Shown in pieces: positions 11,074-23,967 of a DNA stretch of 64,000 nt (its first letter is position 1; each line of letters starts with the position of its first letter). The notes beneath the pieces were generated by a model. That model was not told where the DNA came from. It saw only the letters and a list, made by a program, of their open reading frames with translations, and did no database searches. This stretch comes from Chamaecrista fasciculata (lineage: Eukaryota > Streptophyta > Magnoliopsida > Fabales > Fabaceae): NCBI GenBank assembly GCA_003254925.1, contig QANZ01042174.1:231214-295213 (forward strand), given 5' to 3'. Both the position numbers and the translations under genes were made by a program.

Positions 11074-14000
11074 AGCAATTGACTTTAGGATCATGTATTA
11101 TGAAATATTTATCAAACTTCATTCTTACCTTAAAATTTAATTTATACTCTTTACTTTTAAAAAATAATACAAATACGTCTAAATTTGTGAAAAAGAGTAT
11201 TAGACTTATGTATAAGAATGAGGAGGATACTATTTGATTAAGATGCACCTTAAACAATTTAGTAGAGCATCATCTCATATTATTGATTATATATTATATA
11301 CTCTTTAGCTTTTTTATTTATTCAATATTCTTCCTTAAATTTAACTGGTTTAGCCTAGTTGTGACTTGTCTCATAATCTTGAACTTATGTTCTTTTTTTA
11401 GTGTCAAAGATCTCAGGTATATTTTTCTTTTTATCTAGACTTATACTCTTTTTCTTTTAATCTCAAAGACGCCATAGTTTTTCTTAACTTGGATTTTTGT
11501 TTGAGTTTTGATGCCATTGACTCTAATACAATATTAGGAAAGTGAAAGAATATAAAGGAAAAGAGAGAATTTGATATTGATTGAATATTGTTTAGTATAT
11601 ATATATAATTACAAGTGAGATGCCATATACCCTATATAGCATGAGCAATGACAGGAGATGTTTGAAACCTCTTCCCCTTATTTATAAACTTGAAGATTGG
11701 AGGGGAAAATAATAAGGGATTAAAGGTTAATCTCTTCTCCTCCTCCTTCCTTCACAAATTATAGATACTGTTTAGTATTTTGAAGGAAGAGTTACTTCTC
11801 GGAGGAGAATATATATATATATATATATTATATTATATATATCTCACATGTATGATGAGTTTCTATTTTCTACAATCTTGGCTAATAGCGCAGGTCACCT
11901 TTTGTAGCATATTTGGGTTAATAGATTCTTCTACTTTTTTACGTTGGGTCGTTTTTTTTTGGTCTAACGTTGGGTCTGTTTGCTTCAATTTTCAAGTGAA
12001 ACGAAAAATTAGAAGTAGCTAGTTTTGGCCTTTGGGATCCTCTCCAGTCTCCATGCATGCAGTGAACATTGGGCTTAATTAACTTATGGATATTTATATA
12101 TATATTTGGGCCCATTGACAGTTTTGAATGTCTTTATCCAAATCAAGCCCATTGGATAAGCCACTGTATCTCATTATAACCATTGGGGTAATGTCGATTT
12201 CAGGTGGAATCAAATAGACAAATAGTATCACCAAAAAAAAACACACAAACAAATAATGCTATTGGCCTATTGCTATAAGTACGTAGTGGGAAATTTTTTC
12301 ATAAGGGTGCGAGTCTGCGTTTCAATGTACTCCTAAAAAAAATAATATAATGTTATAATTAATTAATTCTTAAATATTTAATTTAAATGGACAATATAAT
12401 TCAAAAAGCTCTCTTCTTTGATTTTTTTTTATTCTATCTGTACGTTACACAAATTGCCCTTTGAAATATTTCCATCTTATGTGTCCTGGTTGATTAAGAG
12501 CAAGAATTATATTGTCATACATAATTTCACCAACATAATAAATAGTGCCATATATATATACACACACACACGCACACTTCTTTAAATCTAGAGAACAAGT
12601 AGCTATAGAGAGAAAATCATATAATTCATGTTGATCGTACTTTTTTTTTCCAATTACTTCCCATAATTTTGTGATTGGTATTCCATAACATTGGTTAATT
12701 ACCTTTATTGGGAATATCGTATAGACCCCGTTAGAAGGTACTCGTAATTCAAAGAAAAGACTCATCAACATATGGTTCTTTTATGGGTCAATCATCACCC
12801 AATGCATGCGTTTACTTTGACCAATGCTAACTGGTCTTTCCAATTGATTCCTTATTCCCAAAATATGGCAAATATATATGTACAGAGCTAATATGTAATC
12901 TGAATTATCAACTTGGAGAGTGGGTTAACTTTTCAAATTTGAAGGCCATATTATATAATTTTAAAAAAAGAAGAAAGATAGAAAGACGAAGATAGAAAAA
13001 GGCATTCATATGTATTTATTTATTTATTTATTTATTTTTTGGTATTAAGCATTCATATGTATTATGTAGTGGTTCCGGTTGAATAAAGCCGTGAATTGTT
13101 TAGTTATAAAGATTAATTCAGATTTGAGAGTTAAATAGTTGTTTGCCGTAAACGACAAAAAGGATGCCTTTGGGCTTCGAAGACGATGACATTAAGGATT
13201 AAATAGTACTCGTAGTTTGGTGCATTAGTTGATTAGGTATAATTAATTACAACGATTAATTACTCAGCTCCATGGGTTATGTTGAATAATTTTATTTTTG
13301 CTGTTTATCCGGTTTTGTGACTTTGACTAATGATGGTGAGAAAATCTCTCAATAAACATAAATGCATTCATATTCTTTTAAACTTAAGATTTTAATTTGT
13401 TTATTGAATAATTAAGTTACACCATACGTACAGTACTACCTGCTTCAGTTTACTAATGGTTGAAAGGTCTCTATATATGCAGGTGATAATTAATGAAACT
13501 GTATTGTTTAATTTGATGAAAGTAGCTATAGCTCACTTAATGAACCGAGAAAGAAAATAAAGTAATAGTCTTCGTTACGCTAATTAACCGGAAAAATATA
13601 TAATGCATGACGAATGTATAATCCTATAATATATGGGTTTTAATTTGATATCTGAAGAAGTCAGTAGTAAGAACGTTGAAGTTAATTTAAGGAAGTCTTA
13701 GTCGTCCCTGCATGCAATGCAACGCACATGGTGGACCTTGTCCATGCTTTTTTTTTCTCTGCCATGGACACAACACAATCCAGGGATATATATATATATA
13801 TATATATATATTTAAATTTATAAACAAAAGTTATAAATAATTTAATTTTAATTAATTTTTGACGATGATGATAATAAAAAAAAATTATGAATGAGATTTT
13901 ATGATGATTGATTAGTGAATAAGTGAATTAACAAATAATTTTTGAAAAAGAAGTTAATGTTTTTATATTTACTTTAGCAATGGAAGATACGGAGAAAATG

Positions 14001-14572
14001 TGAGAGAGTAATGAAATAAGTTGATTTTAAAACAATTTAAAATTTAAATTTAAAATCATGATCCCTAATTTTGTAAAATTTTTACTTGAGAAGTTATTTT
14101 ATTGTATTATATATTTATTTATATAACTTATTTATTTATCCAATATATATGCATGGATGCTAGCTGCATGCCCATGCATTATGATGAGGATTCAGGGATG
14201 CTACCTAGTAGACAAAGACACATGGTCGTATACTTTGTTTAATTAGTCAAACTCGTTATTATTATATATACTTTTGCCTTTTGTCACATTACTTTGCTTT
14301 AGAAATATGTTTAATTCTAAAAAAAACTATATATATAAGGTTATTAGTTGGACCGAACTTAGTTCACCACTTTTGTCGAACCAGCAGGTTGGCCATTCTC
14401 AACCTCTTTAGCTAATTAGGTGATCGAGTTCCACCCATTTAATTAAACTCTTCAACGTCCACAATAGACATATTTTGATAATTATATTTAATAATTAAAA
14501 CTAAATTACATAAATGAATCAATACGCAATATCAAAATAGTATTTTATTCTAGAAAGTGATCATTAATTATA

Positions 14573-15002
14573 GGGTAAATTACACTTTGGTACCCGTGGT
14601 TTGACCCTATTTCACTTTGGTACCCTGTGGTTTGAAACTTGACACTTTGGTACCCTGTGGTATTCTCCATTAACACTTTGGTACCCTTTGGAGTTATTTT
14701 GTAATTTTAACCATGATAAATTTTGCAAAAATTACATATTGACCCCAAAAAGTTTTTAAAAAATTACAGATAGGTCCCTAAATACATATTATCTAGGGAC
14801 TAAAATGAAAACTTTAAAAAAAATTTAGGGGTCAATATGTAATTTTTGCAAAATTTATTATGGTTAAAATTACAAAATAGCTCCAAAGGGTACCAAAGTA
14901 TTAAAGGAGAATACCACAGGGTACCAAAGTGTCAAGTTTCAAACCACAGGGTACCAAAGTGAAATAGGGTCAAACCACAAGGTACCAAAGTGTAATTTAC
15001 CC
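14573..15002. mobile_element. Mutator-type foldback MITE with 9-bp TSD
   Basis: A 430-bp element. The left end is GGGTAAATTACACTTTGGTA and the right end its reverse complement; the arms pair through most of the length. Both flanks are TTAATTATA (14564-14572 and 15003-15011), an exact 9-bp target duplication that places the family in the Mutator superfamily. It is closely similar to the copy at 23078-23507, which has the same length. Confidence 0.9.
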
Positions 15003-15364
15003 TTAATTATAACTATATATACCTTTGTAGACTTAAGAAGTTATATTATGGTCTAGATCTTACAATTGTTTATGGTAGAAAAATAGTTAGAAATTGGAAA
15101 AGCATCTATACCTTTAATGTTGTGCACATGCATGAAAATACATTAACAATCAAGATGAAATAGATCCAATTTAATTATATATATATATATATAAATATAT
15201 ATTTGGCTCATTTTAAAGTTTTACTCCAATTAATAACCTACCTGGCACAATTGACTATGATGAAAATTAAAGTTTCTCAACACAAATAATTAATTAGCAA
15301 TATTAACCGCTTACCATTTAGCTTAAATGACTAATCTCTCGTTGGTTGTTAATTATATATTTTA

Positions 15365-16377
15365 GGGTAAATTTCACTTTTATACCCTATCTTATTGACA
15401 TGTACCACTTTAGTACTCTGTCATTGCAAAAGTATCATTTTATACTCTGTCCTTTAAATCGTTACCCACTTTGGTGCCAATTTAAAATTTCCGCTAGTTT
15501 TTAACAGTGCTAGGCACATGAGATGTACGAGCTACCAAAAATACCAAATCCCCAATTTTTCAACACCATTGGCGATTCACATTCGTGATTCATCTCCGGT
15601 CGCGATTTACACACCAAAATATTAATCATCTCATTGAACACATTCATGAAATCGAATCCATTCTTGATTCAAAATCGAACACATTCATCTCTAGTCGCGA
15701 TTTACACACGAAATCCCCAATTTTTCATCACCATTCGCGATTCATCTCCACGCTCAAACACGAAACAACGAGGTACCAACGCACGCACGAGTGATGACAC
15801 TCCAATAATTCGCTCATCATCTTCGCGATTTCAGATTTGCCATTCTCATTTTATCCTCCATCTTCAAAATCAAACCCATTCATGAAACTCAATCATCAAA
15901 TCGAATCCCATTTTAGTTTTGAAACCCTAAATTCCTCTCTGCTTGCCGACGATCTAGTGAAGAAGACAAACCGGAGACGAAGACACACCATTGTTCAAGA
16001 CGAACCAGTGCTGCAATTTTATTTCTAAACTAGAAATTTCAATCAGCCCCTATATGGAAGATGGATGATGACTATATATATGAAAAATGTTGAGTGTGCG
16101 GGTCTTACCTCCTGGTTTGTAAGTCAAATTGATGGTATATGGGAGAGGATGAAGATTGAATGGGTTTCCAAAGGAGAGGATGAAGATTGAATGGGTTTCA
16201 AGAAGAGAGGATGAAGAATGGAACGCGAATTGACTTCGAATGGCATGAGAATTGCGAATTGGGTGATGAAAAAATTGGGAATTTAATGTTTTTAGTAGCT
16301 CATGCCTTTCACGTGCTTAGTACCTTTAAAAACTAAAAAAAAAAAAATTAAATTGGATACCAAAGTGAAATTTACTC
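15365..16377. mobile_element. Large Mutator-type foldback element with gene-like interior
   Basis: The ends are GGGTAAATTTCACTTT and AAAGTGAAATTTACTC, with 9-bp target duplications TATATTTTA at 15356-15364 and 16378-16386. It is about 1 kb, longer than its relatives. The interior is less AT-rich, with repeated CGCGATTTACACAC and ATTCGCGATTCATCTCC phrases, an AAACCCTAAATTCC stretch typical of plant leaders, and a tandem GAGGATGAAGATTGAATGGG repeat near 16145-16190. Small open frames here (15585-16028) show no recognisable protein. It could be a Pack-MULE carrying host sequence. Confidence 0.8.
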
Positions 16378-16880
16378 TATATTTTACACGCTACATATAG
16401 AGTAATATAAATGACAATTAATATATATATATATATATAATACATAATAATTTATTATGAAAGTCCAATTTGTTTAATTTGAAGAGTTGGAACTGATGAG
16501 AAGCAAATTGCACGATTAGATTGAAGAAGTTGGTGTTGAACTTTTACAAGTGGTGCTCTGATCAGAAGGCACCCCAATTTGTTTATTGATTTATTATATT
16601 TGGTAAAAACAATCTATGTACATGTATCAATCAATAAATTTATCTGAAACTTATTTTTCAGTCCAAAAATATTGGCGATTCATTTTTTTTATTATACATG
16701 TACATGAATATTTTTTTGTTTATTTTCTCACTTCAACTCATAAATGAAAAGTGAAAGGGAAAATTAAAAGACTAATCTCTAATATTCTATTATATCTTTT
16801 TCACAAATTAAAGATACTCTTGAGTCTTGAATAAGACGTTTTACAAGAGGTAAGGGAAAGAAATATATATAGATAATTAA

Positions 16881-17395
16881 GGCCAATATCTCAAATTGGT
16901 CCCTTATGGATGGGTGAATTTCAAATTGATCCTTTATGTTTCAATTATTTCAGATTAATTTGATATGTTTTAATAATTTCTCAAATTAGTCCAAAAAATA
17001 TCGAATGCGGTAGTATATTTCTCGTTTCAAATTTGAATGCAACCAATTTAGAACTATTTTTCTTACAAGTACTTTGGGACTGTCAACAAATACAAATTCA
17101 AATTGAGTCTCAAAAGTGAATAACTCGTTTCACAGTCGAACAAGCGAAGTTGGTCACATCTCTCTCGTTTCAAGTCTGATTGCAACGAGTTCAAAATTAT
17201 GTGCTAATACTTGAAGAATTTCTCTGTCTAGTTAAGGTCATTAGTAAATGAGGTAAAATCGCATCTCAAAAGTAAGTTTGAGACTAATTTGAGAAATTAT
17301 AAAAGTATATAGGCCTAATCTGAGATAAATGAAATATAAGGGACCAAATTTAAATTTTAAGCCAATATATAGATGACCAATTTAAGGTTTTCGCC
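16881..17395. mobile_element. Foldback MITE, probably Mutator type
   Basis: The left end GGCCAATATCTCAAATTGGTC pairs with the right end, which reads as the reverse complement of GGCGAAAACCTTAAATTGGTC. Internal phrases CTCAAATTAGTCC and GACTAATTTGAGAAATTAT are also inverted. The flanks GATAATTAA and GAGAATTAA match in 8 of 9 positions, consistent with an aged 9-bp duplication. Confidence 0.7.
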
Positions 17396-17404
17396 GAGAA
17401 TTAA

Positions 17405-17834
17405 GGGTCTGATTGGTTGCCCTGTTTCCTGTTTCCATTTTCACTGAAAACAGGAAATATGACTGAAAACGTGTTTTGTACAGTTTTTTTGAAAATGTTT
17501 TCTGGAAACATTTTCTGAAACAGGCTGAAAACAGGAAACGTCAAAAAGACGTTTCCAGTATTTCCAAAAACAAACTTATGATATTTTGCAACATTACACA
17601 AAAGTAAACTATTTAATCATGTTAATATCATCATTTAACTATAATCAAACTTAAAAACATATAAAAATTAGTGTTATTCAAGTTAACATAATTTAAATAT
17701 GAATGAAAACGATTTTTTAACTTTATAAAACAAACATATTTCTTAAATATTGAAAATTTTGAAATGAAAATAGAATTCCAGAAATGGAAACAGAAAATGA
17801 AAACAGGAAACATTTTCTTAAACCAATCAGGCCC
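17405..17834. mobile_element. PIF/Harbinger-type MITE with TAA TSD
   Basis: The termini are GGGTCTGATTGGTT and AACCAATCAGGCCC, an imperfect 14-bp inverted repeat. They are flanked by TAA on both sides (17402-17404 and 17835-17837). Three-base TTA/TAA duplications and GGG-type ends are characteristic of PIF/Harbinger elements. The arms contain many paired GAAAACAGGAAAC motifs. The open frames inside it are products of this repeat and not genes. Confidence 0.82.
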
Positions 17835-18481
17835 TAACATTTCTTTCCCCTCTCATCCGTTTTCCTTCAGTCTTTTCTTTTCCTTCATTATCGTAATTCC
17901 AAAATACGCTTTAAATGCATGCTATTTTTTTTTTTTAAAAAAAAAACATCAACTTCAAAAAATTGAAGCTGGAAAAATGATAGTAGATGACAAAGGTATT
18001 GGGCAGGTGGGAGACGTACATATCGAAATTGGGAAGCAACGCCGACAATGAAAATGTGAGGAGTGAGGTTTGCCTCTCATTGATGGAAACCACAACCTGT
18101 TAATTATTAGGTTACAGGTCCCATTAATTACCCATTTTTAATTGAATTCCTGGGTTTATAATTATATTTATAACTGGAAGAAATGAAAACCATAGGATCG
18201 GATTATATTTGAGGATGGAGGGTGTATTTATATTAATTTGTTTATCCAAAAAAAAAAAGGGAAAGAAATTAATGAAAATTGTGAAGAGGATGCATGGTTT
18301 CGTGGAAGTTTCAGGAACAAGGATGCTTATCCAAATTCATTAAATTGGTATAGCAGCAAGGGAACATTAATGGACAATGTGATGAATACGTATGAATTGC
18401 CCTTTGCCATCTACATTTGTAATGTACCTTCTCGCGTCCTCACGCCTCTTTCCTTCTATATATCTCTGATCTATCTATTAT

Positions 18482-18515
<34 letters not shown>

Positions 18516-18592
18516 CACACTTATTAATTAAGACTCAACTCTTTTCATATATTTTAGTTGGGTCAAATATTTTGTTAAATCTATAAATTAAA

Positions 18593-19150
18593 GGCCAAAG
18601 TCTTATTTTGGTCCCTCATATTTGTTCAAAGTTTTATTTTTACTTGTCAAATTTTTTTCGTTCTGATTTAATCTCTCATGTTTGCTCGAAGTCTTGGTTC
18701 GGTTCCTCAAGTTTTCTTCGTTTTGTTTTGATCCCTCAAGTTTCTAAAAAGTTCCACCATTAGTCCCTGACTCTTTTCCATCAAAATTTTCTATTAAAAA
18801 AAGAAAATAAAAAAACAACTTTCGTCTCCCACAATTTTGCTCTTTTACAAAAGGGAAGGATCTTAATGCAAAAGAGTAAAATTGTTGGGAGATGAAAGTT
18901 AGTTTTTTTTTTTTTCCTTTTTTAACAAAGTTCTGAAAAGAGTCGAGGACTAACGGTGGAACTTTTTGAAAACTTTAGGGACCAAAACGAAACTTTAAGC
19001 AAACATGAGGTACCAAAACAGAACGAAAAAACTTGAGGGATCAAAATGGAACCTTGAGCAAACATGGAAAACCAAAACGGAACGGAAAAAACTTGAGGGA
19101 CAAAAACAGAACTTTCAGCAAACATGAGGGACCAATATAAGACTTTGGGC
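18593..19150. mobile_element. Mutator-type foldback MITE with 9-bp TSD
   Basis: The left end GGCCAAAGTCTTATTTTGGTCC pairs with the right end GGACCAATATAAGACTTTGGGC. The arms carry repeated GAGGGACCAAAAC-type phrases. The 9-bp duplication TAAATTAAA sits on both sides (18584-18592 and 19151-19159). The inner copy at 62939-63335 is related. Confidence 0.85.
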
Positions 19151-20332
19151 TAAATTAAATTATGAGATAAGTTTCATTGTGATTCTAAAATTATTTTTTG
19201 TTTCATTTTAATTCTCAAACTTTTACATTTATTTAATTTCGGTCTCTAAAATGTGATTTAATATGATTTATGTAGTTATTTTTAATCTAGATAATTGAGA
19301 TGAATCATATTTTTTATATGTGCCATAATAGGTGAGTTGATGAAGAGAGAAATAAATTTTTTATCTTTAGTCACAAATTAGAAATAAATTTATAATTAAT
19401 TTTTATCTTCAATTTATAAAAAAAAATGATTAATTAAAGCAACGTTAGGATAAACATACAAGGAACTTTGCTGAAGTTTTTTCTTTGTTTTCTATAATGT
19501 CTTGTATCATATATATAATTGATTTAGCAAGTTAACTTTTGAAATTTCAATGTCTCTTACAAATTTAAAATTATGAAAAAGTATGAAAATTTTTGTAAAA
19601 TAAAAAAATGTTGTATATTAAAGTATTAAAAAAAAATTTTAAAATAATATTTTTTATATTAAAATGATATAAAAATTGATACAATTTTATATTCTTTATA
19701 TAATATGAGAATCTTATTTTAGTATATAATTTGAAGACATTAATATATATATATATAGATAGATATATACATGTTGGTGTGTTGGTATGAATCAGCTGGC
19801 AAATTGACAGTTATAAAAGCTTGCAGCTTGCATGATATGGATGGTGTCCTCCCAATCCAATTGATTTGAAGCCCTTTTTGTTTTTGTTTTGGGTTATCAA
19901 CAAACAAAATAGGCAACACACAACCTTTTAATTTTCTTGTTTCCTAATTACCTGTTTCCCATTCCACACATTAAAATGTTCAGTTATGGCCCACCCTCTC
20001 TTCCCTTCTTTCACATTTATTACTTGATTCTACTTGTGACTGTCACTCTCCCTCTTCCTCCATTCCCCACTATCAATTTTTTTTTTGGCCAAAAAAAAAT
20101 TCTATTTTTTTTCCAAGTATTTTATATCATAAACCTAAGAAATGTAATTAAAAACTCAAAACAAAATCAATTAAAAAAATCAAATATTTAAATGTTATTT
20201 TTTTCAAATATAATAATATTATTTTTTTTATAAAAAAATATACTATGTAGTTATTGAAATTATATTAAGTCAATAAATTAATCTCTAAATAATTAAAATA
20301 CGATAATTTAATTATTTTTTAAATCATGAGTA

Positions 20333-20490
20333 TTTCTCGCCAATCCGTGTAATGATTTAAGCGAAGACTAATTTCATTTCGGGTCTCAATAGCGAAACAA
20401 TTAGAACCCTCCCAATGATGTCAACTCTAGAAATTGAACTTGGGTCCTCTCATCTATGATATAACTCGCCAACCACTGCACCAACCACTA
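20333..20490 (-). mobile_element. tRNA-related SINE, copy 1
   Basis: Read on the minus strand, the head has GGTTGGTGCAGTGGTTGG, resembling a tRNA-type A box. AAGTTCAATTTC follows at B-box spacing, then a shared body (TTGGGAGGGTTC, TTTCGCTATTGAGACCC). The same order appears in the second copy at 22605-22776 in the same orientation. About 158 bp, no coding capacity. Confidence 0.65.
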
Positions 20491-21577
20491 ATAATTTAAA
20501 TTTTTTTTATATTTTTAAAATTTTTAAATTTGTACTAAATATATTTTTTGTCTTTGATTTGATGATTACGATATTTTAAACACTAAATTAATCATTTTTT
20601 TTTTCTTTTTTACAAGAATCATTTGATATTTTCTAATTAACAATTAGATATCATTGCTACGGATCAGCAAAAATCAAGATGTGAATTTTTTATCTATCTC
20701 TGCCAAAAACAAAATCTTTTATCTATGTGGATAAAATTCTTTTGTACACACAACTCAGTTCAAATTTAAAATATTGTAGTTAAGAAACTCAATTATTTGA
20801 TTAATATAATAATACCTATTACTTAGTATCTTGAAGATATTAATTGAAATATTCGTATGTAAAATAATTTAATATATAAGGATTTTTTTAATAAGAAAAC
20901 TTTAAAGAATCAATATTCTCCGTCAATTCCACTTTAATTTGCTACTGTACACTACACGATTGCGACGTAAAAAAGCCTTCAAATTCAGCCATTTGCTTGC
21001 AGTTTCATATAACGCTGGACTTCACTTTTACAACTCACTCCCTACTATGATACAGATCATATAGATTGCTTTTATTATTTTTATTTTCCATCGATATGTG
21101 CATGACAAAAATGACAAAATCCCACACCTAGTACTTTAATCTTAATCAAACAAAAATCGCTTCTTTAATCAAAAGAATCAATAAATATTTGCTAGATCTT
21201 AAATTAGATCAATACGCGTGTTTTAGGTGATGCTATAATTAACAAGCCAATTAATTAATTTATCACATGGCATGTAAAGGTACTATTTAAGTACGTACGT
21301 AAACTTGTTGTCTTAAATAATATTCAAAGTAATATATATATATATATATATGATGCATATATATCACATTAAATAAATTAATGGTCTCTGCAATTAATAA
21401 TTATGTTGGCTTGATAAAGAGACCCCGTCGGATACACCCATCGATATATAATATTTTCAAAGGGCACGCATGTTAATCCTTTAAAATTAATCTTGAAATG
21501 AAAATATAATTTTATATACAAAGATTTATAGTCTCTAAGAAGAGTTTTTTAAGAAATTATTACAAAATAACTAATCA

Positions 21578-21714
21578 GTGAGTTGTTACTCAATTTTGGC
21601 AAAAAAAAAAAAAAGAGTTGTTACTCAATNNNNNNNNNNNNNNNNNNNNNNNNNNNNNNNNNNNNNNNNNNNNNNNNNNNNNNNNNNNNNNNNNNNNNNN
21701 NNNNNNNNNNNNNN
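21578..21714. other. Assembly gap (85 N) with repeated edge
   Basis: Bases 21630-21714 are N. Just left of the gap the 15-mer GAGTTGTTACTCAAT occurs twice (about 21581-21595 and 21615-21629), separated by a poly-A tract. This suggests a local repeat or misjoin at the gap edge. The open frame that spans the gap is not a gene. Confidence 0.95.
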
Positions 21715-22604
21715 GGTAATTGAGATTTGGAAGGAGAGCGCCGATCCAAGCTTTGTAAATTAATTGTTCCTTTTAGTTTGCAATAAGACTTGATAGTGTT
21801 CCATAAAAAAAAAAAAACTTGTTAGTGACTGACCTTATGATTGTGATGATCGAAATTTTGTATCCACATACGTATGTTATAATGTATAGTATTTTTATTA
21901 ATGTCAAGAAAATAAAGAAAAAAACTTAAAAAATAGATAAAATACTACATAGAATATAATTATTAATGTCACTAAAATGATTAATCAACCAAACTTTAAA
22001 ATACCAAGTAAAGAAAGAAAGGAGCGTAGAGACCCGACCAAATAAAGCGATACTCTAGTGAAATATTGTTCCTAACTAAATTAGTACGAAGTTATTAGAA
22101 TATACACTAACAATAGAAATAGTTGTCAAAGAAAATTCAGATAATATCACTAAGAAAGTCCAGCACTGTTCAATTAATAGATAATTATGTTTTTTAAACA
22201 TGATATCTTAGATTCGATCTAAACGTATACAAAGAAAATATTTTGTTAGCAGAGACAAAATTTACTTCAATAATTTTTACACTTCGAAAAAGATTAATCT
22301 CTAATTATTAATAAGAGAATATTACCTGATTTTTTTTTAAAAAAACTGGCATAACAATTCCAAAAAACAATTAACATAACGATGGTTTATATTTTTTTTA
22401 CGATAGTCAAGTATTCAAACTTAATTAAAGTAGTTTATTTCGTGCAATTAGAGAAAAATGAATCAATTATATATGTCTAACGTCTTTCTATGATAACGAG
22501 GAGTAGGCCTTCTAATGATAAAGAAGCAGGGAAGAGTTTGACGGGAAATAAAGGGAGCATTTTTCAAAAATTGTATTGGAGAGCAACCTTAATTTTTTTT
22601 TATT

Positions 22605-22776
22605 AAACTATGGTTTCTTCGCGACTTCGCCTATTCGTGTATAACGATTTAAACGGAGCTTTAATCACATTAAAGCGTCAGAGACAAAACGGTTGGATCC
22701 TCCCAATAATACCGACTCTAAGGATCGAACCTAAATTTTTTTATAGAATGTAACTCGTCAACTACTGCATCAAACA
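22605..22776 (-). mobile_element. tRNA-related SINE, copy 2
   Basis: The minus strand reads TTGATGCAGTAGTTGACGAG (A-box region) followed by GGTTCGATCC (22731-22722), a perfect RNA polymerase III B-box core. The body TTGGGAGGATCCAACCGTTTTG matches copy 1 at 20333-20490 with substitutions. No target duplication was defined. Confidence 0.72.
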
Positions 22777-23077
22777 TTTGTTAGTACATTTGTTAGTTTG
22801 ATGAATCTTAATTCTTGAATTGGCTAATATATATAAATCTCCGATTCTAAAAAAAAAAAGAAATTAAAAAAATAATATCAACAAAAACTAGACATTATGA
22901 ATAAGTAACATCAATTCGCAAACGTTATTTTTTAGATTACAACATTCTAATTTGTATTTTAAAGTTATAATATGATAAATATTTATTTTTATTTAACGGT
23001 AATATTGTAGTATTTGATTGTGTCTTATTGTGTTGAAGCAAATAGGAATAGGAAGGTCTCTACCAAAAAAAAAAAAA

Positions 23078-23507
23078 GGGTAAATTACACTTTGGTACCC
23101 TGTGGTTTGACCCTATTTCACTTTGGTACCCTGTGGTTTGAAACTTGACACTTTGGTACCCTGTGGTATTCTCCATTAACACTTTGGTACCCTTTGGAGC
23201 TATTTTGTAATTTTAACCATAACAAATTTTGCAAAAATTACATATTGACCCCAAAAAATTTTCAAAAAATTACAAATAGGTCCCTGGATACATATTATAT
23301 AGGGACTAAAATGAAAAATTTAAAATTTTTTTGGGGTCAATATGTAATTTTTGTAAAATTTATTATGGTTAAAATTACAAAATAGCTCCAAAGGGTACCA
23401 AAGTGTTAATGGAGAATACCACAGGGTACCAAAGTGTCAAGTTTCAAACCACAGGGTACCAAAGTGAAATAGGATCAAACCACAGGGTACCAAAGTGTAA
23501 TTTACCC
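23078..23507. mobile_element. Mutator-type foldback MITE in a poly-A target
   Basis: A 430-bp near twin of the element at 14573-15002, with GGGTAAATTACACTTTGGTA ends in inverted orientation. Both immediate flanks are A runs, so a 9-bp AAAAAAAAA duplication is possible. A longer 18-bp direct repeat AAATAGGAATAGGAAGGT lies outside the A runs (23040-23057 and 23515-23532). Confidence 0.88.
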
Positions 23508-23679
23508 AAAAAAAAAATAGGAATAGGAAGGTGGGTCCTGGTTGTTGTGACGTTTTCCGTGGTCGTTCCGAATTCGCATTCATGGAAGAGTCAGAGTCAT
23601 ACTCATACTACTCTCTGTTTCTCATAAATAAAACCCCTTCTCTTTCTTTCTCTCCCACTCAAATACTCAATCAATCAAT

Positions 23680-23888
23680 CATTCATTCATACTTCTGGAA
23701 ATTGCTCGGAAACTAACGCTTTGGAGAGGAGGAAATTACATAAATGCCACTCTAATATATGAAATGCCGTTTTTGCCCCACCGTGTTCTGATTTTTTTAA
23801 TATAATATAGGTAAATATAGGTATATAAATAGGGATAGATTAGTAAATGTATGATAAATGGGATGATGATNCATTCATTCATACTTCT
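23680..23888. other. Single N and repeated 17-mer in the DUF868 gene leader
   Basis: Position 23871 is N. The 17-mer CATTCATTCATACTTCT occurs directly after it (23872-23888) and also at 23680-23696. The leader of the downstream gene may therefore be duplicated or joined wrongly here. The coding region starts later and is not affected. Confidence 0.8.
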
Positions 23889-23967
23889 TCTTCTTCTTCT
23901 TCATAAACCTAAAACCCTAGGATTTCAATTCAATTCAATTCACCGCCCACACACATCCCTCGCAAAT

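Larger units (their letters stand above)
5229..23967. other. Long gene-poor region (about 19 kb)
   Basis: No convincing intact gene in any of the six frames. All open frames here are short and of low complexity or lie inside repeats. Recognised contents are listed separately: foldback MITEs, a hAT MITE, a Harbinger MITE, two SINE copies, a possible exon relic and an assembly gap. Between these the sequence is AT-rich with microsatellites, for example TA runs at 13785-13811, 18485-18513 and 21332-21351 and an ATTT run near 13015-13036. Stretches such as 8940-10000, 12030-13780 and 19160-20320 hold nothing I can identify. Confidence 0.6.

Noticed and set aside
17401..18051. Several open frames on both strands
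   Set aside because: The frames up to about 17840 are created by the Harbinger MITE arms; the rest is low-complexity Lys-rich sequence.
21578..21763. Open frame across the N gap
   Set aside because: Only continuous because N codons are read as X.
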